Shown: positions 53,167 through 61,836 of the stretch, one piece after another
Numbering within the stretch: position 1 is the stretch's first letter
Layout: each line of letters opens with the position of its first letter
Assembly (NCBI RefSeq): GCF_014161445.1
Contig: NZ_JABBXA010000016.1
Span: 1-64,000, forward strand
Direction of reading: 5' to 3'
Length of the DNA: 64,000 nucleotides
Source of the DNA: Microbispora sp. H13382
GTDB lineage: Bacteria; Actinomycetota; Actinomycetes; Streptosporangiales; Streptosporangiaceae
Program-made: the position numbers and the translations under genes
Notes under the pieces: model-generated
What the model was told of the DNA's origin: nothing
The model's input: only the letters and a program-made list of their open reading frames with translations
Database searches by the model: none

Positions 53167-54219
53167 ATGGGCACACGTCGCAAGGTCGGGATCGCCGGAG
53201 CGGTCTTCGGCGCGGCGTCGGCGGGGGTGGCCGCGGCCACGCTCGCCAAGAGGTACGCCGTCGGCCGCATCCGCCTGCGGCCGGACCTGGAGGCGAGTGA
53301 GCCCTTCGGCGAGCTACGTGGCCGCCCGGTGACGCTCACGACCTCGGACGGCGTGGAAATCCATGCCGAGATCGACGGTGTGGAGGACGCGCCGCTGACG
53401 GTCGTGCTGTGCCACGGCTACTGCCTCTCCTCGGACTCCTGGCACTACCAGCGGCGCGACCTGCGCGACTCCTATCGGCTGGTGCTGTGGGACCAGCGCT
53501 GCCACGGCCTGTCGGCCCGCGCCCCGGCGAGCGACTGCACCATCGAGCGCCTCGGCGAGGACCTCGCGCTCGTCCTCGACAAGCTCGTCCCCGGGCCGTG
53601 CGTGGTCGTGGGCCACTCCATGGGCGGCATGACGATCATGGCGCTGGCGGAGCGGCGGCCCGAGCTGTTCGGGGACAAGATCCGCGGCGTGTCGCTGATC
53701 GCGACCTCGGCGGGCAAGCTCGCCGAGCTCACCCTGGGCCTGCCCGCCCTGGTCTCCAAGCTCGTCAACCTCGCGGTGCCGCCCGCCGTGTCGGTCATGC
53801 GCAGGAGCGGCGCGCTGGTCGACCGGGGCCGGCAGGCCGGCACCGACCTGTCGTTCCTGGCGCTGCGCCACCTCGGGTTCGGCGATTCCAAGAACGTCAG
53901 CCCGACCGTCGTGGACTTCGTCGAGTCGATGATCAGGGCCACCCCCTCCGAGGTGATCGCCGACTTCTATCCGGCGCTGATGTCGCACGACAAGCTCACC
54001 GCGCTCGACGTGCTCAACAAGGTGCCCACCGCGATAATCGTCGGGGAGCGCGACTGGCTGACGCCGATTGACCACAGCAGGGCGATGGCGGCGGCCGCGC
54101 CGACCGCGCAGCTCACCACCGTGCCGGAGACGTCGCATCTCGTGCAGCTCGAACGGCCCGACGCGGTGAACGAGGCGCTGCGCGAGCTGCTGAAGAGAGC
54201 CGAGAGGGGAAACACGTGA
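53167..54219 (+). CDS. Membrane-anchored alpha/beta hydrolase
   Basis: This 350-residue protein has an N-terminal hydrophobic segment (VGIAGAVFGAASAGVAAATL, about 7-26) and an alpha/beta-hydrolase domain. The nucleophile is S151 in VVGHSMGGMTI. The acid is in VGERDWLTPI and the base in ETSHLVQLERPD. A conserved HGYCLSSDSW loop supplies the oxyanion hole. Homologues lie between alr and tsaE in many actinobacteria, though the substrate is unknown. Its stop overlaps the tsaE GTG (GTGA). Confidence 0.9.
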   Translation: MGTRRKVGIAGAVFGAASAGVAAATLAKRYAVGRIRLRPDLEASEPFGELRGRPVTLTTSDGVEIHAEIDGVEDAPLTVVLCHGYCLSSDSWHYQRRDLRDSYRLVLWDQRCHGLSARAPASDCTIERLGEDLALVLDKLVPGPCVVVGHSMGGMTIMALAERRPELFGDKIRGVSLIATSAGKLAELTLGLPALVSKLVNLAVPPAVSVMRRSGALVDRGRQAGTDLSFLALRHLGFGDSKNVSPTVVDFVESMIRATPSEVIADFYPALMSHDKLTALDVLNKVPTAIIVGERDWLTPIDHSRAMAAAAPTAQLTTVPETSHLVQLERPDAVNEALRELLKRAERGNT

Positions 54220-54677
54220 CCACGGCTGAGTTCCGGGCCGCGACCGCCGAGGAGACGCGGGCACTGGGCGCGCGGCTGGCCGCGCTGCTCGGTCCCGGGG
54301 ATCTGGTCGTGCTGAGCGGGCCGCTGGGCGCGGGGAAGACGACGCTGGTGCAGGGCGTCGCGGAGGGTCTGAAGGTGCGCGGGCCGATCACGTCCCCGAC
54401 GTTCGTGATCGCCCGGGTCCACCCGTCCCTGTCCGGCGGGCCCGCGCTCGTGCACGCCGACGCCTACCGTCTGGGTGGCACGCTCGAGGTGGACGACCTC
54501 GACCTCGACGCCTCGCTGGCGGAGTCGGTCACCGTGGTCGAGTGGGGCGAGGGCCTGGTCGAGGGCCTGTCGGAGGATCGCCTGGAGATCCACGTCGAGC
54601 GGGGCGCCGAGGGCGAGGAGCGCCGCGTACGGGTGACGGGCGTGGGCTCGCGCTGGTCCGAGCTCTCCCTCGCCTGA
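54216..54677 (+). CDS. tsaE: tRNA t6A biosynthesis ATPase TsaE
   Basis: This 153-residue P-loop protein (GPLGAGKTTLVQGVAEGL near residue 33) hydrolyses ATP in the TsaBDE complex that makes N6-threonylcarbamoyladenosine at position 37 of ANN-decoding tRNAs. ITSPTFVIARVHPS and VHADAYRLGG are the family motifs, and ESVTVVEWGEGL carries the active-site Glu. The GTG at 54216 overlaps the previous stop. tsaB and tsaD follow, after two inserted surface genes. Confidence 0.96.
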   Translation: MTTAEFRAATAEETRALGARLAALLGPGDLVVLSGPLGAGKTTLVQGVAEGLKVRGPITSPTFVIARVHPSLSGGPALVHADAYRLGGTLEVDDLDLDASLAESVTVVEWGEGLVEGLSEDRLEIHVERGAEGEERRVRVTGVGSRWSELSLA

Positions 54678-54895
54678 AACGCCCTCCGCGAGCACGCATA
54701 AAGGCCGCAATCTGGGCTCTGACGTGCGGATGAGGACCTGTGGGGACAAGTCGGGCGTCGCCCGTGCACGATCCAGACCGGTCCGCCGCACATCCTTGAC
54801 GCCTGTCCGCACACCTGTGGATCATCGGACGAAGGAAGATCCTCGGCCATGAGTCGGCAAGGATTTTCTGGGTAAGGGACCCGCGTGGAAGAGGT

Positions 54896-55543
54896 GTGCC
54901 GTTGAGCAGGATCACGCAGGTCGCCGTCGCGGGAGCCTTACTGTTCGGCGCGCTGGGCTGCACGGCGTCGGCCGAGACGGTTTCCGCCGACCCGACGATG
55001 ACGCTGACCCCGGCCCTGCCGTCGCCGATCGTCTCGGTCAAGCGACAGGACGTGCGGGTGGAGGTCGATCCCAAGCGCGTCGTCGGCGGGTCGACCAAGA
55101 GCATCCACATCACCGCCAGGTGCCCGCTGCCCCAGGGTGGCACCGACTACCGGGCGACCGCCCGCTCCGACGCCTTCACCGGGCTCGTGACGCTGGTGGC
55201 CCCGGCGCCGCCGTCGGCCACCCCCGGTGCCGCGGCCGTGCCGATGGTGCGCGGCAGCGCGACCATCAGGGCCGGAGCCAAGGCGGGCGGCTACCGCGTG
55301 CAGGTGCGTTGCGAGGCCACCAACGACGTCGGCAGCGCGTCGTTCAGGGTCGTCGCGCCGGAGCCGGACCGCACCGAGGACCACACGAGGATTCCCACCC
55401 GGGCGCCGCACGCGGGCGGCGGCGGCACGGCGGCCGGGGGCCCCACGGACGACTCAGGCCTGCCGACCGGCGTCACCGTCGTCGTGCTCCTGGCCGTGCT
55501 CGGCGTCGGCATCGGCGTGGCCCGCAGGCGCTCCGGAGCCTGA
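54896..55543 (+). CDS. Exported surface protein with LPTG-type C-terminal anchor
   Basis: This 215-residue protein has a hydrophobic signal segment at residues 7-20 ending ALGC, a weak lipobox around C22. Cysteines 76 (TARCPLP) and 139 (QVRCEAT) suggest one Ig-like disulfide-stabilised domain. A low-complexity Gly/Pro linker leads to DSGLPTG (189-192), then a hydrophobic stretch VTVVVLLAVLGVGIGVA and basic RRRSGA. This resembles a cell-wall sorting signal, but it lacks the fifth residue of LPxTG. The TTG at 54902, six bases downstream, fits the GAAGAGG site better and may be the true start. A class F sortase gene starts 2 nt after its stop. Confidence 0.7.
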   Translation: MPLSRITQVAVAGALLFGALGCTASAETVSADPTMTLTPALPSPIVSVKRQDVRVEVDPKRVVGGSTKSIHITARCPLPQGGTDYRATARSDAFTGLVTLVAPAPPSATPGAAAVPMVRGSATIRAGAKAGGYRVQVRCEATNDVGSASFRVVAPEPDRTEDHTRIPTRAPHAGGGGTAAGGPTDDSGLPTGVTVVVLLAVLGVGIGVARRRSGA

Positions 55544-55545
55544 CC

Positions 55546-56100
55546 TTGGCGCTGTCCACCCGGGGGGTGATCATCGCCGGGGTGGTCACCGGGCTCGTGT
55601 TCGCCGCGGTCGCCGGCGGCAAGGGGGGGACGGACCGGCCCGCCGCCAGGTCCTCCGTCGTCCCCAAGCGCATCGACATCCCGGCGCTGCGTCTCAAGGC
55701 ACCCCTGATGAAGCTCGGCCTGTCCGGCGAGGGCGACGTCGAACTGCCGCCGTTCGACAAGCCGTCCACCGCGGGCTGGTACACGGGCAGCGCCGTGCCG
55801 GGCGACCCCGGCGCCTCCGTGATCATCGGCCACGTGGACACCAAGACCGCCCCCGCCGTGTTCTACCGGCTGCGCGACCTGCGCGAGGGCGCGGTCGTGA
55901 AGGTGGTGCGCAGCGACGGCAAGACCGCCTCCTACCGGGTCGACTCCGTGGAGCGCGTGCCGAAGGACGACTTCCCGGCCGAGCGCGTCTACACCGAGGA
56001 CGGCCTGCGCCTGATCACCTGCGGCGGCGACTTCGACTGGTCCCGGCACGAGTACCGCGACAACGTCATCGTCTACGCCTCCCTGATCCGCGACGCCTGA
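55546..56100 (+). CDS. Class F sortase
   Basis: This 184-residue sortase has an N-terminal membrane anchor (GVIIAGVVTGLVFAAVAGG) and a sortase domain. The active-site residues are H96 in IIGHVDT, C159 in LITCGGDF and R171 in YRDNVIVYA, the class E/F pattern. Sortases cleave and transpeptidate substrates at a C-terminal signal, but class F targets are poorly known. The TTG at 55546 lies 2 nt after the surface-protein stop. It is the likely partner of that protein. Confidence 0.85.
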   Translation: MALSTRGVIIAGVVTGLVFAAVAGGKGGTDRPAARSSVVPKRIDIPALRLKAPLMKLGLSGEGDVELPPFDKPSTAGWYTGSAVPGDPGASVIIGHVDTKTAPAVFYRLRDLREGAVVKVVRSDGKTASYRVDSVERVPKDDFPAERVYTEDGLRLITCGGDFDWSRHEYRDNVIVYASLIRDA

Positions 56101-56176
56101 CATCGGGGCCGGAAGGAGCAGCGGAATGGCCCGGGTGTGGTCGTCCGCCTCCGCACAGCGACTACGCTTGACCTTC

Positions 56177-56899
56177 GTGCTTGTCTTGGCCTTCGACACC
56201 GCCACTCCCGCCGTCACCGCCGCGCTGCACGACGGCGAGCGTGTGGTGGCAGAGACGACGACGATCGACGCGCGGCGGCACGGGGAGCTTCTGGCGCCCG
56301 CCGTCGAGCATGTCCTGCGCGAGTCCGGTGTGACGCTCAAGGACGTCACCGCCATCGTCGCGGGGACCGGCCCCGGGCCGTACACCGGTTTGCGGGTCGG
56401 CCTGATGACCGCGACCGCGCTGGCCCTGACCGCCGGTGTGCCGGCGTTCGGGGTGTGCACGCTCGACGCCCTCGCCTACGCCGCGCGGGAGAGCGGGCCG
56501 TTCCTCGTCGCGACCGACGCGCGCCGCAAGGAAGTCTTCTGGGCGCGGTACGGCGACCCGCGCACGCGGCTCGACGGGCCGCGCGTGGACCGGCCGCACG
56601 ACCTGCCCGCGGAGCTGCCCGTGATCGGCGCCGGCGGCGCCATGTACGCCGACGTCATCGGCCCCGGCCGGGTGCGCGGTCCCGAGCATCCCTCGGCCGG
56701 AGCGCTCGCCGCCCTGGCGGCCGAGCACCTCGCGACGCTGAGCGAGGAGGAGGCGGCGGAGATCGCCCGGGTGCCCGAGGGACGCGTGGACTCGGTCGAG
56801 AAGGCGCGGGAGCTGGCCGTGCTCGGCCCGCCGCGGCCCATCTACCTGCGGCGTCCCGACGCGCAGGTGCCCGGGGCGCCGAAGCGGGTGACGGCGTGA
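56177..56899 (+). CDS. tsaB: tRNA t6A biosynthesis protein TsaB
   Basis: This 240-residue ASKHA-fold protein is the scaffold partner of TsaD in t6A synthesis. The family start LVLAFDTATPAVTAALHD follows the GTG at 56177; the longer ATG frame at 56126 adds 17 unrelated residues. GTGPGPYTGLRVGLMTA is the hallmark. rimI follows after 19 nt. Confidence 0.95.
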   Translation: MLVLAFDTATPAVTAALHDGERVVAETTTIDARRHGELLAPAVEHVLRESGVTLKDVTAIVAGTGPGPYTGLRVGLMTATALALTAGVPAFGVCTLDALAYAARESGPFLVATDARRKEVFWARYGDPRTRLDGPRVDRPHDLPAELPVIGAGGAMYADVIGPGRVRGPEHPSAGALAALAAEHLATLSEEEAAEIARVPEGRVDSVEKARELAVLGPPRPIYLRRPDAQVPGAPKRVTA

Positions 56900-56918
56900 C
56901 CCGCCGCGGGGACACCCC

Positions 56919-57395
56919 GTGAGACAGGCCGAGGCCGTCCTGCGCCAGATGACCCATGAGGACGTGCCCGCCGTGATGGAGATCGAGCGGACCACGTTCC
57001 CCGCGGACGCCTGGAGCGAGGCCATGATGCGCGGCGAGCTGGCCGACCAGCCGCGCACCCGCCACTACGTCGTCGCCGAGGTGGGCGACCGCGTCGTGGG
57101 GTACGCGGGGCTGGCGGCGGCGGGCGACCAGGCCGACGTCCAGACGATCGCCGTCCTCGCCGGCCACCGGCGCGCCGGCATCGGGACCGCGCTGATGGAC
57201 GCGCTGCTCGCCGAGGCCGTACGGCGCGGCATGGCCTCGGTGTTCCTGGAGGTGCGCGCCGACAACCCGCCCGCGCAGGCGATGTACGAGCGGTTCGGCT
57301 TCCGGCGCCTGGGCCTGCGACGGCGCTACTACGACGACGGGACCGACGCCATCACGATGGTGAAGGACCTCGGGCCACAACCCGAGAGCAACTGA
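56919..57395 (+). CDS. rimI: N-acetyltransferase RimI (ribosomal protein S18-type)
   Basis: This 158-residue GNAT enzyme acetylates the N-terminus of ribosomal proteins such as S18. The acetyl-CoA site is VLAGHRRAGIGTALMDALLA (about 86-105) and the C-terminal substrate part includes YERFGFRRLGLRRRYYDDGT. RimI beside tsaB/tsaD is a conserved arrangement. The GTG at 56919 starts MRQAEAVLRQMTHEDVPAVM. Confidence 0.92.
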   Translation: MRQAEAVLRQMTHEDVPAVMEIERTTFPADAWSEAMMRGELADQPRTRHYVVAEVGDRVVGYAGLAAAGDQADVQTIAVLAGHRRAGIGTALMDALLAEAVRRGMASVFLEVRADNPPAQAMYERFGFRRLGLRRRYYDDGTDAITMVKDLGPQPESN

Positions 57396-57529
57396 GCGAG
57401 CCGGAGGAGTGCGCCGGTGTCCGGACTGAGGAGCCGTGCGGGAGCGAAGCGACCAAAGCGGTGACGAGGGAAGACAGCGGTTGACGCTCCGATGGGCGAA
57501 GCGGGAAACACGAGAGATGAGGGGCGAGC

Positions 57530-58567
57530 ATGAGCGGGCATGACGAGCCGATCGTGCTGGGGATCGAGACGTCCTGCGACGAGACGGGCGTGGGCATCGT
57601 CCGGGGGCACACGCTGCTGGCCAACACCATCGCCTCCAGCATGGACGAGCACGCCCGCTTCGGCGGCGTGGTGCCGGAGGTGGCCTCGCGGGCCCATCTC
57701 GAGGCGATGACGCCCACGGTCGAGAGCGCGCTGGCCGCCGCGGGGCTGCGGTTCTCCGACATCGACGCGGTCGCGGTCACCGCGGGCCCGGGCCTCGCGG
57801 GGGCGCTGCTCGTCGGCGTGGCCGCCGCCAAGGCGTACGCGCTGGGGCTCGGCGTCCCGCTCTACGGGGTCAACCACCTCGCCGCGCACGTCGCCGTGGA
57901 CCAGCTGGAGCACGGCCCGCTGCCCAAGCCCTCGATCGCGCTGCTGGTCTCGGGCGGGCACTCCTCGCTGCTCCTGGTGCCCGACGTGGCGCAGGACGTG
58001 ATCTCGCTCGGGTCCACCGTGGACGACGCGGCCGGGGAGGCGTTCGACAAGGTGGCCCGGGTGCTCGGCCTGCCGTTCCCGGGCGGGCCGTACATCGACA
58101 GGGCCGCCCGCGAGGGATCGGGCACGGCGGTGGCGTTCCCCCGCGGCAAGTACGACGACGGAACCCTGGACTTCTCCTTCTCCGGCCTGAAGACGGCCGT
58201 GGCGCGGTGGGTGGAGGCCCGCGAGGCGGCGGGCGAGCCGGTGCCCGTGGCCGACGTCGCCGCGTCGTTCCAGGAGGCGGTCGTGGACGTGCTCACCCGC
58301 AAGGCCCTGCAGGCGTGCGCCCGCTACGACGTGAAGGACCTGCTGATCGGGGGCGGCGTGGCCGCCAACTCCCGGCTGCGGGCGCTGGCCCAGGAGCGTT
58401 GCGACGCCGCCGGGGTGCGCCTGCGGGTGCCGCGGCCCGGTCTGTGCACCGACAACGGCGCGATGGTGGCGGCGCTCGGCGCCGACCTGGTGTCGGCGGG
58501 CGTCACACCCTCCACCCTGCAGATACCGGCCGACTCGTCGCTCCCGATCACCGTCGTCAACGTCTGA
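57530..58567 (+). CDS. tsaD: tRNA t6A threonylcarbamoyltransferase TsaD
   Basis: This 345-residue enzyme transfers the threonylcarbamoyl group to A37. [14 protein letters not shown] starts the ASKHA fold. Metal histidines are H116 and H120 in [12 protein letters not shown], and the third ligand is the Asp in [28 protein letters not shown] is conserved. It ends the tsaE to tsaD run, 134 nt after rimI. Confidence 0.97.
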   Translation: MSGHDEPIVLGIETSCDETGVGIVRGHTLLANTIASSMDEHARFGGVVPEVASRAHLEAMTPTVESALAAAGLRFSDIDAVAVTAGPGLAGALLVGVAAAKAYALGLGVPLYGVNHLAAHVAVDQLEHGPLPKPSIALLVSGGHSSLLLVPDVAQDVISLGSTVDDAAGEAFDKVARVLGLPFPGGPYIDRAAREGSGTAVAFPRGKYDDGTLDFSFSGLKTAVARWVEAREAAGEPVPVADVAASFQEAVVDVLTRKALQACARYDVKDLLIGGGVAANSRLRALAQERCDAAGVRLRVPRPGLCTDNGAMVAALGADLVSAGVTPSTLQIPADSSLPITVVNV

Positions 58568-58603
58568 TCGCGCAAGCCCGCGGCGCCCCGGGGGAGCCGG
58601 TGC

Positions 58604-59626
58604 TCAGTCGGTGTGGCCGCGGGCGGGACGCAGGAGGACCTCGGCGAGCGCCAGCATGGTCTCCTCCAGCGCGGCGAGACGCCGGGCCACGTCGCCCCTG
58701 GCCGGTTCCATGGCGCGGGTGACCGCGTCCGAGACGGTCTCGGCGATCTGCTCACGATCCGGCCTGCCGCGCACCGCCTCGGCGAGGGGCGCCACGGCCC
58801 CCGCCGTCAGCGTGAGATCGGCGTTCATGCCCGCGATGGTGGTGCTCATCTCGTCCACGCCGGCGGCGACGTCCCCGACGCCGGCGCTCAGCCCGGCGAC
58901 CGTCGCGTTCATGCCGTCCACGGCGGCGCCCAGCCCCGCCACGGTGGAGTTCGTGCCGTCCACGGCGGCGCCGAGCGCGGTCACCGTGGCGTCCATGCCC
59001 TCGACGGTGTGACCGAGACCGGCCACCGTGCCGCGGAGCTCTCCGATGCCGAGATCGGCGGGCAGGCTCCCGACACGCTCGCCGACCGTCTCGACGCCGC
59101 TCCGCACCGCCTCGACCCGGCCGCCGACCGAGTCGAGCCGTTCGACGACCACGGCCTCCAGGCGCTCGGTGCGCTCGGTGAGCGCGGCGATGGCCTTGTC
59201 GAGCCGGGTGAAACGCCCGGCGGCGGCCTCCATGCTCCCCTGGAACTTGCCGAGCCGGTGTGCGAAGTCGGTCATGCGGTCGGCGAGGCCCTGGGTCCGC
59301 CCGCCGGCCTCGTCCACGTGGTCGCGCAGCAGTTCCACGTGCTGGGCCAGTCCCTCGGCCCAGGCGGGCGGTCTGGCGTTCATGTCGTCGAGCCGCTGGG
59401 TGATCGCCTCGAGGGCCGCGCCGAGGCCGCCCAGCTCGCGCTCGCGCACCTCGCGGAGGAGCCACTCCATGCCCTCCAGCCGCTGGCGGATCTCGTCGAG
59501 CACGGCGCCCTGCGTCCGCTGCTCGTAGACGTGGTCCTGCGCCGCACGGGCGAGCAGTTCGCGCATCCGGTCGGAGATGGCGGTCTGGCTGCCCGCCTGG
59601 AGGAGGTTGTGGCTGGAATGCTCCAC
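58604..59626 (-). CDS. Coiled-coil protein with 14-residue repeats
   Basis: This 340-residue soluble protein is of no recognised family. It is almost wholly heptad-patterned. The region about residues 200-285 holds a nearly regular 14-residue (two-heptad) repeat such as TVAGLGAAVDGMNA then TVAGLSAGVGDVAA, ending STTIAGMNADL. Leucines and isoleucines at a/d positions and short Gly-Asp breaks recall trimeric fibres and tail needles. The GTG at 59626 (MEHSSHNLLQ) lies 8 nt after AAGGAG, so an upstream 24-codon extension is rejected. It converges with tsaD with only 36 nt between stops. No signal peptide or membrane segment is seen. Confidence 0.75.
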   Translation of the reverse strand: MEHSSHNLLQAGSQTAISDRMRELLARAAQDHVYEQRTQGAVLDEIRQRLEGMEWLLREVRERELGGLGAALEAITQRLDDMNARPPAWAEGLAQHVELLRDHVDEAGGRTQGLADRMTDFAHRLGKFQGSMEAAAGRFTRLDKAIAALTERTERLEAVVVERLDSVGGRVEAVRSGVETVGERVGSLPADLGIGELRGTVAGLGHTVEGMDATVTALGAAVDGTNSTVAGLGAAVDGMNATVAGLSAGVGDVAAGVDEMSTTIAGMNADLTLTAGAVAPLAEAVRGRPDREQIAETVSDAVTRAMEPARGDVARRLAALEETMLALAEVLLRPARGHTD

Positions 59627-59783
59627 CGAGAATGCTCCTTCACTCGCCGAAACGTCGGTTCGGCCCGGTCTCGCGCAGGATGAACGAACAGGCGGCACGC
59701 CCGACGGCCAACTTTAGGCCCTGACCCGCGGTCATCAGGGGTGGAATGAGAAAGGCGCCAGTTGCCGGTGAATTACTCCGGTT

Positions 59784-60977
59784 TCACGCGTCGTCGCTGG
59801 TCACGGGCTGGCAAAGCAGGGCGAACGGCCGCTCTCCGATGCGAGTCAGGACAATCACCAGGGAATTGTCGCCGGAAAGCCGCAAATCCTTGCGCAGCCG
59901 TTCCACGTCGACGGCGGACCCGCGTTTCTTGATCGTGACCACGCCGACGCGCCGTTCGCGCAACGCCGCTCGCAGCCGTTTGAGCGAGAACGGCATGACG
60001 TCCGTCACCTCGTAGCAGGACGTCCACTCCGTGCGTACGAGACGATCGCTCGTGATGTAGGCGATCTGCGGATCGACGAGGCGGCCGGACACGAGGGCGG
60101 CGACCTCGGCGACCAGGTGGGCCCGCACCGCGGCGCCGTCGGGCTCGTAGAGGTAGCGGCTCACCGGCCCGGTCTCCGCCTCGGCGCCGGAGGCCGTGAG
60201 CGTGGCTCCGGACGGCAGCAGGGTGGCGCGCCGGCCGCCCGTCCCCATCCCGGTCCAGATCGCCGCCTCTTTCACCTCGCCGCGATACGACACCCACTCG
60301 GCCTCGGCGCCCTCCGGGATGAACTCGTACGGGATGCCGGGGGCCACCTTCAGACAGGCCGCCGGGGCACGGGCCACCAGGTCGAGCACGACCGGCCAGG
60401 TGGGGGAGTACGCCATCGGGTCGAAGGTCCGTCCCCGCGCCCCACGCCTGGCGGGATCGGCGAACAGCAGGCCGTAGCCGCCGGGGTCGGCCAGCGCGGC
60501 GTCGCCCGTACGGACATCGGCCAGGGAGGACAGGCCGAGCGCCGCCGCGTTGGCGCGGGCGACCTCCACGGTCAGCGGGTCGAGGTCCACGGCGTCCACG
60601 GCGCAGCCCGCCCGCGCCAGTGCGAGGAGATCGCCGCCGATCCCGCAGCAGACGTCGAGCACGGCGGGGCCGCCCGCCGGACCGCCGGTGGCCCGGATCC
60701 GGGCGGCGCGGTGTGCGGCGACCTCGGGGCGTGTGGCCTGCTCCAGCCCGTGCGGGGTGAAGTACATGACGGCGGCGTCGGGGCCGAACTTGGCCTCGGC
60801 CCGCCGCCGCAGCGACGCCTGGGTGAGCGCCGCCGCCGCCAGGTCGGCCGGATGACCGCGGCGCAGCGCGCTCGCGGCGGCCACCGGATCGGCGCCGCCG
60901 GCGAGTATCGTCACGGCCTCGTCCAGGGCCCCGCGCCCGGCGGGCGTGAGCAGCATGCGGAAGGCGTCCAGGTCCAC
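59784..60977 (-). CDS. THUMP-like domain SAM-dependent methyltransferase
   Basis: This 397-residue protein has a class I methyltransferase fold with motif I VLDVCCGIGGDLLALA (about 107-121), VDAVDLDPLTVEVARAN, and an LLFADPARRGARGR motif near 170, the acidic post-II loop. The C-terminal part (MPFSLKRLRAALRERRVGVV and TIKKRGSAVDVERLRKDL) matches THUMP-like domains often fused here. Such proteins are found beside groES in actinobacteria; their substrate is probably RNA but is not established. Its end overlaps no gene. Confidence 0.88.
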   Translation of the reverse strand: MDLDAFRMLLTPAGRGALDEAVTILAGGADPVAAASALRRGHPADLAAAALTQASLRRRAEAKFGPDAAVMYFTPHGLEQATRPEVAAHRAARIRATGGPAGGPAVLDVCCGIGGDLLALARAGCAVDAVDLDPLTVEVARANAAALGLSSLADVRTGDAALADPGGYGLLFADPARRGARGRTFDPMAYSPTWPVVLDLVARAPAACLKVAPGIPYEFIPEGAEAEWVSYRGEVKEAAIWTGMGTGGRRATLLPSGATLTASGAEAETGPVSRYLYEPDGAAVRAHLVAEVAALVSGRLVDPQIAYITSDRLVRTEWTSCYEVTDVMPFSLKRLRAALRERRVGVVTIKKRGSAVDVERLRKDLRLSGDNSLVIVLTRIGERPFALLCQPVTSDDA

Positions 60978-61118
60978 GCCCGCGACGCTACCGCCTGCCC
61001 GGCGCGTACGTCGGCCGCGGACGTCGCCCTGTGGACGACCGCCGGAGCGGACGACGGCGGGGGCGGCGCCGGGACGGCCGGAGCCGGCGGAACGGCAAGG
61101 CGCGCGGGTCGTGCCCGG

Positions 61119-61697
61119 TCAGCAGGGGCGGACGTCGCCGAGCGAGGCGAGCAGCTTGCAGAGCAGCCCGGACAGCTGGGACCGGTCCTCGTCGGTGAGG
61201 CCGGCCAGCAGCCGCTCCTCGTTGGCCACGTGACCCGCCAGCAGGGCGTCGACCACCGTCCGGCCCTCCTCGGTGAGGGTGATCAGGACCATGCGGCGGT
61301 TGGACGGTGAGACCTCCCGGCGCACCAGTTCCTTGGCGACCAGGCGGTCCACCCGGTTGGTGAGCGCCGCCGAACTGACCATCGCGGCGGTGGCGAGGTC
61401 GCTCATGCAGAGCCGGTGATCGGGATTGGACCGGAAGAGAGTCGCGAGCACGTCGAACTCCCACGGTTCCAGGTCATGTTCGGAGAAGTACTCCTTGATG
61501 CCCTTCTCCAGCAGCCGGGACGCGCGGGAGATCCGCCCGGCCACCCCCATCGCCGTACAGTCCACGTCCGGGCGCACCCGGGCCCACTGGCTGAGGATCT
61601 GGTCGACGGCGTCGTTGCCGGTGGCGCCGGTGCACGTGTCTTCGCCGGTGGTGTCTTCGCCGGTGCAGGTGGTGTCGTCCACGAGGGTGTCGTTCAT
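61119..61697 (-). CDS. MarR-family transcription regulator, Cys-rich
   Basis: This 192-residue regulator has the winged-helix DNA-binding fold at about residues 75-150 (PWEFDVLATLFRSNPDHRL, SSAALTNRVDRLVAKELVRR, SPSNRRMVLITLTEEG as wing). The N-terminal 30 residues are a Thr/Asp-rich tail with a tandem DTTCTGED/DTTGEDTCTG repeat. Six cysteines (11, 22, 47, 97, 180, 192) are unusual for the family and suggest redox or metal sensing, which is inference. It is divergent from the epimerase gene at 61837, with an operator-like region between them. The ATG at 61697 is used. Confidence 0.85.
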   Translation of the reverse strand: MNDTLVDDTTCTGEDTTGEDTCTGATGNDAVDQILSQWARVRPDVDCTAMGVAGRISRASRLLEKGIKEYFSEHDLEPWEFDVLATLFRSNPDHRLCMSDLATAAMVSSAALTNRVDRLVAKELVRREVSPSNRRMVLITLTEEGRTVVDALLAGHVANEERLLAGLTDEDRSQLSGLLCKLLASLGDVRPC

Positions 61698-61755
61698 AGC
61701 GCGCGCGGCCTGGGTCCTCCGCCGCTCCTCCTCCACCGGCCATCGTAACCGAAGC

Positions 61756-61825
61756 TTCGACGTTGAAATATGGACGGGGCATGCGCTACCGTCTACGTCG
61801 AACAGTAAAGCATCGAAATGTTCGA
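61756..61825. promoter_or_regulatory. Candidate operator region between MarR regulator and epimerase
   Basis: A near-palindrome TTCGACGTTGAA (61756-61767) contains ACGTCGAA on the minus strand. ACGTCGAA recurs on the plus strand at 61795-61802, and TCGAAATGTTCGA (61813-61825) is a third TCGA-arm site. This is the pattern of a MarR self-operator between divergent genes, inferred from position and symmetry only. Confidence 0.4.
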
Positions 61826-61836
61826 GGTGGAAGAGA

